Source of the DNA: Arthrobacter_N sp051262515
GTDB lineage: Bacteria; Actinomycetota; Actinomycetes; Actinomycetales; Micrococcaceae
Assembly: GCF_051262515.1 (NCBI RefSeq)
Contig: NZ_JBIMER010000008.1
Span: forward strand, 62,001 to 126,000
Direction: 5' to 3'
DNA length: 64,000 nucleotides
Both the position numbers and the translations under genes were made by a program. The notes below the pieces were generated by a model. The model saw only the letters and a list, made by a program, of their open reading frames with translations, did no database searches and was not told where the DNA came from. Shown piece after piece: positions 16,124-24,343 of the stretch (positions are counted from its first letter, which is position 1; each line of letters begins with the position of its first letter).

Positions 16124-17491
16124 CTATTCAGCGGCGGCGAGCTGGCCGCAGGCCCCGTCGATCTCCTTGCCGCGAGTGTCGCGCAGCGTGGTCGGGATTC
16201 CGTTGTCGATCAGCCGGTTGATGAACTCGCGGGTGACGTCGCGCTCGGACGCCGTCCAGATGGAGCCCGGGGTCGGGTTCAGTGGAATCGGGTTCACGTG
16301 GACCCAGCCGCGGCCGCGCTTGTTCAGCTTCTTGGCCAGCAGCTCCGCGCGCCACGGGTGGTCGTTCATGTCCTTGATCAGCGCGTACTCGATGGACACG
16401 CGCCGTCCGGTGACGCGGTAGTAGTTGTACGCGGCGTCGAGCGCCTCGTCGACCTTCCACCGCGAGTTCACCGGGATCAGGTCGTCGCGCAACTCGTCGT
16501 CCGGCGCGTGCAGGCTCAGCGCGAACGTGACCGGGACGTTCTCCTCGGCCAGCTTGTTGATCGCCGGGACCAGCCCGACCGTGGACACCGTGATGTTCCG
16601 GGCGCTCATGCCCAGACCCTCGGGCCCCTCGGCGACCATGCGGTGAACGGCCGTCATCACGCGCTTGTAGTTCGCCAGCGGCTCGCCCATGCCCATGAAA
16701 ACGATGTTGGTGACGCGCTCGGCGTCGTGCCCGCCGTCGCGCCGGGTCCCGCCGAGTCCGCCCTCGGCGATCACCCGGTTGGCCTGGACGATCTGGTCCA
16801 GGATCTCCGCTGCGGACATGTTGCGGGTCAGTCCCGCCTGTCCGGTGGCGCAGAACGGGCAGTTCATGCCGCAGCCGCACTGGCTGGACACGCACAGCGT
16901 CACGCGTCCGGGGTAGCGCATCAGCACGGACTCGACCAGCGAGCCGTCGAACAGCCGCCACAGGAACTTGACGGTGTCGCCGTTGTCCGTGGTGAGGCGC
17001 TTGATCTCGGTCAGCAGCTTCGGGAACATCGCCCCGGCAAGCTCCCCGCGGCGGTCCTTCGGGAGGTCGCTCATCACCTCCGGATCGGTGGTGTAGTGCT
17101 GGAAGTAGTGCACGGAGAGCTGCTTGGCGCGGAACGCCGGCAACCCCATCTCCTTCAGCTTCGCCTGGCGCTCCTGGAGGGAGAGATCCGCCAGGTGCTC
17201 CGGCGGCTGGGTCACCCGGGTGCGCGTGCCGAACTGCAGCTGCGGCCGTCCGTCCGGACCCATGGCCTGCTTCCAGCCCTCGGCCGTTGGCTTGACTTGG
17301 ATGCGGCCGTCGCTGCGCTTCGTGGTCAGCTTCTCCGGCGTGCGCTCGGGGCGGACGGCGTGCGCCCGGGACGTGCCCGTCCGGTGGTGTCCGTCGGCGG
17401 GATGGAGGTCGGCCGGCTCGTGGACGGCCGGGGAACCCGGACCGGCGGGGGTGTGCTTCCGGTCCTCGTTGCGGTGCTGGTCTGAAGTCAT
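16124..17491 (-). CDS. rlmN: 23S rRNA (adenine-2503-C2) methyltransferase
   Basis: RlmN is a radical SAM enzyme that methylates A2503 of 23S rRNA and A37 of some tRNAs. The 4Fe-4S motif is CGMNCPFC within CVSSQCGCGMNCPFCATGQ, followed by GMGEPLANYKRVM. The C-terminal ACGQL Cys is the methyl-carrying pair partner. At 455 residues it is longer than usual because of an N-terminal charged extension of about 60 residues rich in His, Arg and Pro before KPTAEGWKQAMG. ATG 17491 has GGGAGA nine bases upstream; an ATG at 17500 is too close to it. Confidence 0.95.
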   Translation of the reverse strand: MTSDQHRNEDRKHTPAGPGSPAVHEPADLHPADGHHRTGTSRAHAVRPERTPEKLTTKRSDGRIQVKPTAEGWKQAMGPDGRPQLQFGTRTRVTQPPEHLADLSLQERQAKLKEMGLPAFRAKQLSVHYFQHYTTDPEVMSDLPKDRRGELAGAMFPKLLTEIKRLTTDNGDTVKFLWRLFDGSLVESVLMRYPGRVTLCVSSQCGCGMNCPFCATGQAGLTRNMSAAEILDQIVQANRVIAEGGLGGTRRDGGHDAERVTNIVFMGMGEPLANYKRVMTAVHRMVAEGPEGLGMSARNITVSTVGLVPAINKLAEENVPVTFALSLHAPDDELRDDLIPVNSRWKVDEALDAAYNYYRVTGRRVSIEYALIKDMNDHPWRAELLAKKLNKRGRGWVHVNPIPLNPTPGSIWTASERDVTREFINRLIDNGIPTTLRDTRGKEIDGACGQLAAAE

Positions 17492-17549
17492 TACGTCCAT
17501 TCTCCCACGCGTGTCCAGCCCGGACGCGGCGGTGCGCCGGGAAGGAGGG

Positions 17550-18356
17550 TCAGTTCATCACGAGCCCGCCGTCGACGAACAGACAGCCGCCGGTGACGAA
17601 ACCGGACCATCCACTGGCAAAGAACAGCACGGCGCCGGCCACGTCCTCCGGGGTGGCGAGCCGACGCAGCGGCGTGGCCGCCTCCAGCGCGTCGCGCTGT
17701 TCGTCGGTCGCGGCCCTGCTCGAATCTGTTGGATACACGAGCCCCGGGGCAACGCAGTTCACCGTGATGCCGAAGGGCCCCAGATCCGACGCGAGGTTGC
17801 GGGAAAACCCCCGCAGGGCCGATTTCGCGGTGCTGTAGTCGTGGTAGGCGACGCCCGGCCTTTCGATGAGGTCCGTGACCAGGTTGATGATCCGCCCGCC
17901 TCCCGCACCCTTCATCCCGGGCAACACGGCGCGGCAGAGATTGAACGCGCCGCCGACGCTGCCTTCGAACTGCGACTGGTACTCCTCCCAGGAGATGTCC
18001 CACGCCGTGCGGCGGGTCAGCGGATCGAACGTGTAGCTCCGCAGCGCGTTGTTCACCAGCAGGTTGACCGGGCCCCATCGTTCGGTGACGTCTTCGACCA
18101 TCGCTGCGACGGCACTGGCGTCGGTGACATCGGAGGCGTACGCCTCCGCCCGGCCGCCCGTGGCCTCCACCTCCGCGACCACCCGGTGCGCCGCCTCGGC
18201 GTTCCGCAGGTAGTTCACGACGACGGTCGCCCCATGGGCGCCGAGCGCTCGGGCGGTCGCGGCCCCGATCCCCCGGCTGGACCCGGTGACAATCGCGACC
18301 CGGTCCGCCAGGAGGTTGCTGGTGCCCAGGGCGCGTCCCGGGCCCTCCCGGCTCAC
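17550..18356 (-). CDS. Short-chain dehydrogenase/reductase
   Basis: A 268-residue classical SDR. The NAD(P) motif TGSSRGIG is at residues 23-30, followed by NNAL where NNAG is usual. The catalytic pair YSTAK is at 174-178, with Thr161 where the family normally has Ser. The C-terminus (FVTGGCLFVDGGLVMN) is typical of FabG-like enzymes. The GTG start overlaps the TGA of the LuxC-like gene (GTGA), so it is the last gene of the thiamine-controlled operon. There it could reduce the aldehyde made by the LuxC-like enzyme to an alcohol (inference). Other roles, such as a 3-oxoacyl reductase, cannot be excluded. Confidence 0.85.
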   Translation of the reverse strand: MSREGPGRALGTSNLLADRVAIVTGSSRGIGAATARALGAHGATVVVNYLRNAEAAHRVVAEVEATGGRAEAYASDVTDASAVAAMVEDVTERWGPVNLLVNNALRSYTFDPLTRRTAWDISWEEYQSQFEGSVGGAFNLCRAVLPGMKGAGGGRIINLVTDLIERPGVAYHDYSTAKSALRGFSRNLASDLGPFGITVNCVAPGLVYPTDSSRAATDEQRDALEAATPLRRLATPEDVAGAVLFFASGWSGFVTGGCLFVDGGLVMN

Positions 18357-19900
18357 GGGCGAATCCCCTGGCTGACGTGGCGCCCAGGAAGCGTCCATTC
18401 GGCGTCGTAATGTTCCAGGGCAGCCTCGGCCGCGCCCTCGATGTCGACCCAGCGGACCAGCGACGTGAGGTTTCCGCGTCCGTCGTGGTGCCACCCGGCG
18501 GCGGGCTCCGGCATCTGCCCCACGGCACAGATCCGGTCGACGCCACACCGTCCCAGCGCCAAGGACCATGCGTCTAGACGTTCGGGCGAGCACGCGATGC
18601 CGACGCTCTGCAGGTAACGGGACAGGGGGCCCGCGAGGCGTACGACGTCCTCGATTCCGTCCACGGGATGCACCCGCAGGAGCCGGTTCAGCGGCGAGGG
18701 TTCGAACCGCACCGGCCCTTCCTCGTAGACCACGGTCCAGCTCGTTCCGGATTCGCTGGTGAACAGCCGGACCGATTCGTCCTCGTAGGCCCGGAACTCG
18801 TAGTGCGACCTGACCCGCTCGATGCCCGCGCTCTCCTCGAGGGTGAGCCGGGCGCGGGGCTTGTTGCGCTCGAACCGCCCCATTTCGGACGCCACGGCCT
18901 CCACGAACGTCCCGGGGTCCACCGCCCCGCCGCGTTCCACGAACACGCAATGCGGGGACAGGCATCCTTGCTGGTCGTACTGCGAGGCGTCGTGCGCCAC
19001 GCGTCGGGCGGTCTCCGCGTAGCGGTTCAGCGCCAGGGCTTCCCGCCCGACGACGGCGAAGCTCATCTTGTGCCCGTGCGGCACGAACGGCATGCCTGCG
19101 GGAAGGCGCTTTGCGACGCTCTCGATGGCCAAGCGGCCACCGGTCGCGGTCACGGCCCCGGAGTGGGCGAAGGCCGCCTGTTCAATCGCGTCGTCCCCGC
19201 CGGGCCAGTGCAGGATGGACAGGCACGCGGCGAGGGCGGGGTCCTCCTCGGCCAGGCTGCGCGCAAAAAGCACCGCGAACAATGGTTCCCCGGACGCGGA
19301 TTTTCCCAACGTCGCCGACTTCACCAGAAGCGCGCACACGAGGTTCCACACCGGCAGCCCCGGAACGTTGCCGGCGAAAAACTGCGTCGTCAGCCCCGGT
19401 CCGTAGGCGCGGGAACGTCCCTGCGCCCGGTTCGGCTGGAAGCCGTCGAGCACCAACGGGTTGTCGAAGTCCTGGGCGAGGAAACGCAGCAGTCGGTCTC
19501 GACGAAAGGTCTTGAGGTAGTCCTTGAGCCCCCGGCGCACCATGTCCGGCGAATACCCGGTCACTGTGGGCAGCAGCTCCTCGGCCTGCCGCCGCAACGG
19601 GTAGTCCGGATCCGACCATTTCGCCACTACCCGTCCGAGCACTTCGACGATCTCCATGACCGGACGCTCGGCCAGGCAATCGACCTGGGCTTGGAGGAGC
19701 CGCCGACACACGAGGTCCACCAGAGCCGGAGTCACGACCGGCATGCGGAGATCGACGGCGCCCCACGAGCGGGTTTCCCACGCGAGGCCGTCGAGCTCGG
19801 ACTGGTTGAGTTGGGGCAGGAAGAAGCCATCGACGGCCGGCCCCGCGGCGGGCGGGCGGCCGGTGGGCGGCGGGACTTGCCGTTGTTCGGCGGCGGTCAT
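18353..19900 (-). CDS. LuxC-like acyl reductase
   Basis: A 515-residue protein of the LuxC acyl-CoA reductase family, which takes an acyl group onto an active-site Cys and reduces it to aldehyde with NADPH. The catalytic block QQGCLSPHCVFVE places Cys at residue 313. LLVKSATLGKSASGEPLF and SILHWPGGDDAIEQAAF match the cofactor region. ATG 19900 has GGAG at 9-base spacing and follows the LuxE-like stop by five bases; the stop overlaps the SDR start. With the LuxE-like protein it forms the two-part carboxylate reductase known from bioluminescent bacteria, but no luxA or luxB is present. Its placement under a TPP riboswitch points to a thiamine-related acid. Confidence 0.85.
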   Translation of the reverse strand: MTAAEQRQVPPPTGRPPAAGPAVDGFFLPQLNQSELDGLAWETRSWGAVDLRMPVVTPALVDLVCRRLLQAQVDCLAERPVMEIVEVLGRVVAKWSDPDYPLRRQAEELLPTVTGYSPDMVRRGLKDYLKTFRRDRLLRFLAQDFDNPLVLDGFQPNRAQGRSRAYGPGLTTQFFAGNVPGLPVWNLVCALLVKSATLGKSASGEPLFAVLFARSLAEEDPALAACLSILHWPGGDDAIEQAAFAHSGAVTATGGRLAIESVAKRLPAGMPFVPHGHKMSFAVVGREALALNRYAETARRVAHDASQYDQQGCLSPHCVFVERGGAVDPGTFVEAVASEMGRFERNKPRARLTLEESAGIERVRSHYEFRAYEDESVRLFTSESGTSWTVVYEEGPVRFEPSPLNRLLRVHPVDGIEDVVRLAGPLSRYLQSVGIACSPERLDAWSLALGRCGVDRICAVGQMPEPAAGWHHDGRGNLTSLVRWVDIEGAAEAALEHYDAEWTLPGRHVSQGIRP

Positions 19901-19905
19901 GGCGA

Positions 19906-21102
19906 TCAGCTCCGGTTCGCACCGAGGATTTCGTCCAAGGCGATCGAGCATCCGCGGGATTCGGTTCCCTCGGCACGGCCACGGAGGACGAATTCGGTCG
20001 CGGCTTCCCGACCGGGATCCGGTGCGACCAGGTGGCCGACGTCCTCGGCCAGAACCGCTAGGCACGATCCCCGGTTGGCCAGATCGTAGTGGACAATCAG
20101 GCCCCTCTGCCCAGGCTCCACGGACGCCCCGGTCTCCGGGTCCACCACACGGATCCGCGTCCACGCCGGGACGCCCTTGCGGCGGGTCCGGACGCCGGTT
20201 CCCTCCCAGCCGTCGCGGAGTGCGGTGTCGTAGTACTGGGAGCTGATCTCGGTCATCCCGTAGTAGTTGACGCACCGGGACTCGGGAAGTCCGAGGAGCC
20301 GCCCGAACCGCGCGCGCAGGTCCTCGGCGGACACCTCCCGGGAGCGTCCCTTGTACCCTCCGGTGTCCAGCAGGCGGCTCCCCGCCGGCAGGCGGAAGGC
20401 AAGTCCCTCGTTGTCGAAGGCGTCCAGCAAATGCACGTAGGCGAAGGAGGCGCCCAGCAGCGCGACGGGCTCCCCCGCTTCCTCGGCCTCCCGCAGGACC
20501 GCCGCCACGCGCCGCACGTCGAGGCGGTCGTTCTCCATGAAGTGGGTGCTGCCCGTTGCCCCGAAGAAATCAACCAGGCGGCCGAAGAAGTACGCGAGCG
20601 AGGAATGCGGCTGCTCCCCGGGGCGGGCGTTGAGCACCAGCAGGCGGATGCGTTTCCGGTCCGGCAGGAAGTAATGCTCAAATCCCGCGCGCAGCGACGC
20701 GTCGTACAAGTGGAGGTGCGGATGGTGGTTGCGCCCCCGCTGGGTGGGGTCGGTGCTGCCGCTGGTCATGAAGACCGCCGCCGCGTCCTCCGGTGGCTCG
20801 CACGCGAGAGTGAGCTGCTTGAACGCGGCCAACGGCACAGCGGGGATCTGTTCCCAGCTGGTGATCCTCCCCGGTTCCGCGCGGCGCGAGCGGCAAAAGC
20901 GCCGGTAGGCCTTGTTGTGGCGGTATTGGTGCTCGAACAACTCGAGCGCGAGTCCCCCGAATTCTGCCTCCGCGTCGCTCCCGCCGGCGCCGCCCCCGCC
21001 GCCGGTTTCCGACGGTGCGGCACCGCGTTCGACGAATGCCTGGATCCGCAGATCCAGGCTGTCGCGTTCCTCGGCCGCGGCCGGCTCCGCGTCGGCGGTC
21101 AT
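19906..21102 (-). CDS. LuxE-like acyl-protein synthetase
   Basis: A 398-residue member of the LuxE acyl-protein synthetase group, within the adenylate-forming PaaK-like superfamily. It activates a carboxylate with ATP and passes it to its own Cys or to a partner. The ITSWEQIPAVPLAAFKQLTL segment, the phosphate loop TSGST at residues 113-117, GGYKGRSREVSAEDLRARF and NYYGMTEISSQYYD are visible. An insertion of Gly and Ala at 35-42 is low complexity. The start overlaps the stop of the SSS transporter (ATGA) and the stop is five bases before the luxC-like gene, so expression is coupled. The substrate is unknown; a fatty acid is the family default, a thiamine-related acid is the hypothesis here. 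Confidence 0.85.
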   Translation of the reverse strand: MTADAEPAAAEERDSLDLRIQAFVERGAAPSETGGGGGAGGSDAEAEFGGLALELFEHQYRHNKAYRRFCRSRRAEPGRITSWEQIPAVPLAAFKQLTLACEPPEDAAAVFMTSGSTDPTQRGRNHHPHLHLYDASLRAGFEHYFLPDRKRIRLLVLNARPGEQPHSSLAYFFGRLVDFFGATGSTHFMENDRLDVRRVAAVLREAEEAGEPVALLGASFAYVHLLDAFDNEGLAFRLPAGSRLLDTGGYKGRSREVSAEDLRARFGRLLGLPESRCVNYYGMTEISSQYYDTALRDGWEGTGVRTRRKGVPAWTRIRVVDPETGASVEPGQRGLIVHYDLANRGSCLAVLAEDVGHLVAPDPGREAATEFVLRGRAEGTESRGCSIALDEILGANRS

Positions 21103-22562
21103 CGGACCGTCTCCGGCGCATCGGCGGCGGATGGCCCCGGCCGTTGCGGCGACGTCAATGGCGTGGCCAACGCACCAATGCCCTCCATGTCCCGGCTCCG
21201 TCCGGACGCCAGGGAAACCACGACGGTGACCAGTGCGGAGGCGAACAGCGCGGCGAGGAACGGGGGAAGCGCGAGTCCCTCCGCGAAGGTCGCAACGGCA
21301 ATGGCCTCGGGAAGGCTACCGCCGACCGCGAAACCGTACCCGAGGGCGGCCACGAGGCCGGCCACCGAACCGCTGACCGCGCCGCCCGGCGTCGAACGGC
21401 GCCACAGCCCCAGCAACGCGGGCACGATGGTGGCCGCGCAGAACAGGTCTGCTATGAGGAAAAGACGCAGCACCGAGAAGCCCTGGAACGCGACGAGTAC
21501 CGGGATGACCGTGAACACTGCCGTTGCGATGCGTCCACCGGTGAGCCCCATGGAAGGGGTGTGCGTGACGGCAACCGCGGCGAGTCCGTTCTGCAGCGTG
21601 TCCACGGTGGATGCCACCAGCGCGAGGGTGAGCATGAGGACCAGCGCGAGAACCCATTGGGGCTGGAAATCCAGCAGGGCGAAGAAGGGTGCGGGCGGTT
21701 CGCCGAGGGAGACGCCATAGGCCGCCGCGAGCAGACCGACCATGCCCGCGGCGAAAACGACGGGAAAGCGCGTCACGGCCCCGAGGACCGCTCCGCGGCC
21801 CAGCGCACGCCCGTCCCGGGCCGCCCACACCCGCTGCCAGTAGCCGTTGTGGAAGAGGGTGGTTGCCGTCACCGCCACGACGAGCGTCAGTGCCGCCTCG
21901 ACGCCCGTCAGGTCCACGGCGAACAACGCCGGATCCATCGGCGCGGCTTCCCGCGACAGTCCGCCGAAGAGCAGTGCGCCGACGACTATCAGCAGGGGAA
22001 ACAACAGCCAGGATTGCCACCGGTCGGTCCGGATGGAGGCGCGGAGGCCCCCATAGGCCGTATAGAGAACGGTGATGAGCGCGACCGCGGCAATGCCGAC
22101 CCGCGGATCCATGCTGGACAGGCGTCCGAGCACGGCGCCAACGGCGGTCAGTTCAGCTGCCAACGCCACCAGCATGTACAAGACGGAGATGCCGAGCACG
22201 TAAACGTGCATGGTGCGGCCGTAGCGGATCCGGACGAATTCGATCAGGCTGTGCCCCTCGGGAACCAGCGCCCGCAACCGCCGTCCCACGAAGACGAGGC
22301 CGAACAGGGGAACCGTGATCGCCACGGCGTACCCCAGGACGCCGGCCAGCCCCACTGAAGCGCCGACCTCGGGCGCCGCGAAGAGTATCCAGGCCCCGAC
22401 GCCCGAGGCAAAAAACGACAGCCCCAGTCCAAGTCCGCCCTGGCTGCCGCGTGCCACCGTGAACTGTTCGAGGTCGCGGTCCCGGCCCACGGCCAGCCCA
22501 ACCCACGCGAAAACACCGAGAACGCCCGCCAAAATTGCGATGGTCGTGGAAACACCAAGCAT
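21099..22562 (-). CDS. SSS-family sodium:solute symporter, TPP-regulated
   Basis: A 487-residue sodium:solute symporter with about 13 membrane helices. Family features are FFASGVGAWILFAAPEVGASVGLAG (SSS helix 2), YTAYGGLRASIRTDRWQSWLLF and FLIADLFCAATIVPALLGL. It is directly preceded by a TPP riboswitch, and its ribosome binding site GAAGGGA (22572-22578) lies inside the riboswitch 3' strand, nine bases from ATG 22562. SSS proteins under TPP control (ThiV) are predicted to import thiamine precursors. Here the carried solute may be an oxidised pyrimidine or thiazole acid that the downstream LuxE, LuxC and SDR proteins reduce (inference). Pantothenate- or proline-type solutes are alternatives. 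Confidence 0.85.
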   Translation of the reverse strand: MLGVSTTIAILAGVLGVFAWVGLAVGRDRDLEQFTVARGSQGGLGLGLSFFASGVGAWILFAAPEVGASVGLAGVLGYAVAITVPLFGLVFVGRRLRALVPEGHSLIEFVRIRYGRTMHVYVLGISVLYMLVALAAELTAVGAVLGRLSSMDPRVGIAAVALITVLYTAYGGLRASIRTDRWQSWLLFPLLIVVGALLFGGLSREAAPMDPALFAVDLTGVEAALTLVVAVTATTLFHNGYWQRVWAARDGRALGRGAVLGAVTRFPVVFAAGMVGLLAAAYGVSLGEPPAPFFALLDFQPQWVLALVLMLTLALVASTVDTLQNGLAAVAVTHTPSMGLTGGRIATAVFTVIPVLVAFQGFSVLRLFLIADLFCAATIVPALLGLWRRSTPGGAVSGSVAGLVAALGYGFAVGGSLPEAIAVATFAEGLALPPFLAALFASALVTVVVSLASGRSRDMEGIGALATPLTSPQRPGPSAADAPETVR

Positions 22563-22568
22563 GAATGC

Positions 22569-22665
22569 TCATCCCTTCGCCGGCATTACCCGGACAGGTT
22601 CATGCGGTCGGCGACGTCGTCATTCGCCCTCTCAGCCCGGTTCGTACCCGAGCTCCCGCTCTACA
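22569..22665 (-). promoter_or_regulatory. TPP riboswitch (THI element)
   Basis: Read on the minus strand, the leader has all the conserved TPP elements in order: CTGAGAGG (22635-22628), TGAACCTG (22602-22595), GGGTAATGCC (22591-22582) and CGAAGGGA (to 22572). The closing helix would include the transporter's ribosome binding site GAAGGGA, so TPP binding should block translation of the SSS transporter and, by coupling, of the three genes behind it. Confidence 0.93.
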
Positions 22666-22672
22666 CGACTCG

Positions 22673-22701
22673 ACTGTAGTCGCGCCGCTGCCCGCCTCCA
22701 A
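22673..22701 (-). promoter_or_regulatory. Promoter of the TPP-riboswitch operon
   Basis: On the minus strand, TTGGAG (22701-22696) and TACAGT (22678-22673) are separated by 17 bases. Transcription would begin near 22666, just where the riboswitch starts. Confidence 0.55.
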
Positions 22702-22765
22702 ACCGGAATTCGTCAAGCGTTCGAGGCTTGGGATCGGTTCGCGGGCATGTTACTGGCCTACGCGC

Positions 22766-22809
22766 CGCTGGCCGTTCCCGGGGACATCGAACCCCGAAAA
22801 CGGCCAGCG
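22766..22809 (-). terminator. Terminator after ectD
   Basis: A perfect 11-base-pair stem (CGCTGGCCGTT at 22766-22776 with 22799-22809), with a smaller CGGGG/CCCCG hairpin inside the loop, lies 21 bases beyond the ectD stop. It separates the ectoine operon from the TPP-riboswitch operon. Confidence 0.75.
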
Positions 22810-22830
22810 GGCGCACCGCCGTCGCACTGT

Positions 22831-23730
22831 CTAGCCCGCGGGCGTGAAGTCCCGGACTCCGATGTAGTCCGGGCGCGGCTCGGCCGCGCCGAACGGCTCC
22901 ACCAGGGTGTTCTCGACGCTGTTGAACACGATGAACACGTTGGAGCGTGGGTACGGCGTCACGTTGCCGTTGGAGGCATGCATGCAGTTCGAGTCGAACA
23001 TGATCGCCCCGCCGGCCTTGCCCTCGAGGACGTCGATCCCGTATTCGTCGGCGAACCGGGTCAGCGTCTCCTTGTCCGGGGTGCCGGCGCCCTGCATGAC
23101 CAGCGACGCCTTGTAGTTGTCCTCCGGGGTCTCTCCCCCGCACGAGATGTACTTCTTGTGCGAACCGGGCATGATCATCAGCGGCCCGTTGTAGGAGTAG
23201 TTGTCCGTCAACGAAATCGAGACGCTCACCGCGCGCGGGGTGGGCATCCCGTCCTCGGCGTGCCAGGTCTCGAAGTCCGAGTGCCAGGAGAACTCCTTGC
23301 CCTCGAAGCCGGGCTTGAAGTTCACCCGGGACTGGTGGATGTAGACGTCCGAGCCCAGGATCTGCCGGGCGCGTTCCACCACCCGCGGGTCGTTGGCGAT
23401 CTTCCGCATGACCGCGCTGGTGCGGTGCACGTCGAAGATCGAGCGCACCTCCTGCGACTTCGCCTCGACGATGGTGCGGTCGTCGGCGCGGACGGTCGGG
23501 TCCTCGGACAGCCGGCTCAGTTCGCCCCGGAGCGTCTCCAGCTCGTCGGCGGTGATGAGCTGGTCGATGGCCAGGTAGCCCTTGGACTCGAAACCCTCGA
23601 GGGTCCCCGCGTCCATGGGACCGTCGGTGGCGGATCCCCAGACCACGGGACCGGTCCGGTCCAGCACCTTGTAGTCGCTGCCTGTTCGTGTTGGATACTG
23701 GTCGTGTAGGCGACTCAGTGTCTCCGTCAT
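22831..23730 (-). CDS. ectD: Ectoine 5-hydroxylase
   Basis: EctD is an Fe(II)/2-oxoglutarate-dependent dioxygenase that turns ectoine into 5-hydroxyectoine. The 299-residue length fits the family. The iron ligands sit in FSWHSDFETWHAEDGMP (His and Asp) and MHASNGNVTPYPRSN (second His and the 2-oxoglutarate Arg), and the EctD signature around VSVSISLTDNYSYNGPLMIMPGSH is clear. ATG 23730 has GAGGAGG seven bases upstream. It is the last gene of ectABCD, 136 bases after ectC, with hairpins in the gap that may set its own expression level. Confidence 0.97.
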   Translation of the reverse strand: MTETLSRLHDQYPTRTGSDYKVLDRTGPVVWGSATDGPMDAGTLEGFESKGYLAIDQLITADELETLRGELSRLSEDPTVRADDRTIVEAKSQEVRSIFDVHRTSAVMRKIANDPRVVERARQILGSDVYIHQSRVNFKPGFEGKEFSWHSDFETWHAEDGMPTPRAVSVSISLTDNYSYNGPLMIMPGSHKKYISCGGETPEDNYKASLVMQGAGTPDKETLTRFADEYGIDVLEGKAGGAIMFDSNCMHASNGNVTPYPRSNVFIVFNSVENTLVEPFGAAEPRPDYIGVRDFTPAG

Positions 23731-23781
23731 GTCCGTTCCTCCTCGGTTGTTGCCGGTCTGCGCCGTACCGCGCAGACACCA

Positions 23782-23838
23782 ATGTGCCGGACCTTTCGGG
23801 CCGGCACATCGTTGCTGCCCAGCCTTGCGGATGGGCAA
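23782..23838 (-). promoter_or_regulatory. Hairpins between ectC and ectD
   Basis: A perfect 9-base-pair hairpin (ATGTGCCGG at 23782-23790 with 23801-23809) and, nearby at about 23816-23836, a TGCCCA/TGGGCA hairpin occupy the 136-base gap. They could act as a partial terminator or RNA processing site that lowers ectD relative to ectABC. Confidence 0.5.
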
Positions 23839-23866
23839 ATCCTTGGGGGCGCTGCCCCGGCGCGGG

Positions 23867-24271
23867 TTATGAGACCGGCGCGGGCTCCTCGACGATCAGC
23901 GGGTAGACGCCGTTCTCGTCGTGCACTTCGCGGCCCGTGACCGGCGGGTTGAAGACGCAGGCCATGCGCAACTCGCTGGTGGCGCGCACCGTGTGCTTCT
24001 CGTTGCCGTTCAGCAGGTACATGGTGCCGTCGCGCAGGTCGTGGACCTCGCCGGTGGTCTCATCCGTCAGCGTTCCCTCGCCCTGGACGCAGTACACGGC
24101 CTCGATGTGGTTGGCGTAGTGGAACGTCGACGTCGTGCCGGCGTAGATCACGGTGTCGTGGAACGAGAAACCGACGCCCTCCCCGGACAGCACCATGCGG
24201 CGGCTGCGCCAGGTGTCGGACTTGATGTCGCGGTCGGTGTCGTTGAGGTCGTTCAACTGGGTAACAAGCAT
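23867..24271 (-). CDS. ectC: L-ectoine synthase
   Basis: EctC closes N-gamma-acetyl-diaminobutyrate to ectoine with loss of water, the last step of ectoine synthesis. This 134-residue cupin has the conserved WRSRRMVLSGEGVGFSFHDTVIYAGT block, the metal-binding YANHIEAVYCVQGEGTL and DLRDGTMYLLNGNEKHTVRA, and ends EDG-type as NPPVTGREVHDENGVYPLI. AAAGGAG lies five bases before ATG 24271. It lies between two strong hairpins. Confidence 0.97.
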   Translation of the reverse strand: MLVTQLNDLNDTDRDIKSDTWRSRRMVLSGEGVGFSFHDTVIYAGTTSTFHYANHIEAVYCVQGEGTLTDETTGEVHDLRDGTMYLLNGNEKHTVRATSELRMACVFNPPVTGREVHDENGVYPLIVEEPAPVS

Positions 24272-24295
24272 GGTGCTCCTTTGGTTCTGGGGTTC

Positions 24296-24323
24296 CCGGG
24301 CCGCCGCGCGCGGCGGCCCGGGC
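24296..24323. repeat. 28-bp perfect palindrome between ectB and ectC
   Basis: Bases 24296-24323 read the same on both strands (CCCGGGCCGCCGCG followed by its complement). In RNA this gives a 12-13 base-pair hairpin 25 bases ahead of the ectC start. Confidence 0.7.
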
Positions 24324-24343
24324 AGGCGGGTTCCGGCGTCGTG

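Noticed and set aside
18357..18965. N-terminal extension of the SDR frame by about 200 residues
   Set aside because: It overlaps the LuxC-like gene in another frame and has no SDR similarity; the GTGA overlap start is better.
10507..21102. Bioluminescence (lux) system, since luciferase-like, LuxC-like and LuxE-like genes lie within 11 kb
   Set aside because: The monooxygenase is a general LLM enzyme in a different operon on the other strand. No luxB partner or luxD is present, and the LuxC/LuxE genes are under a TPP riboswitch.
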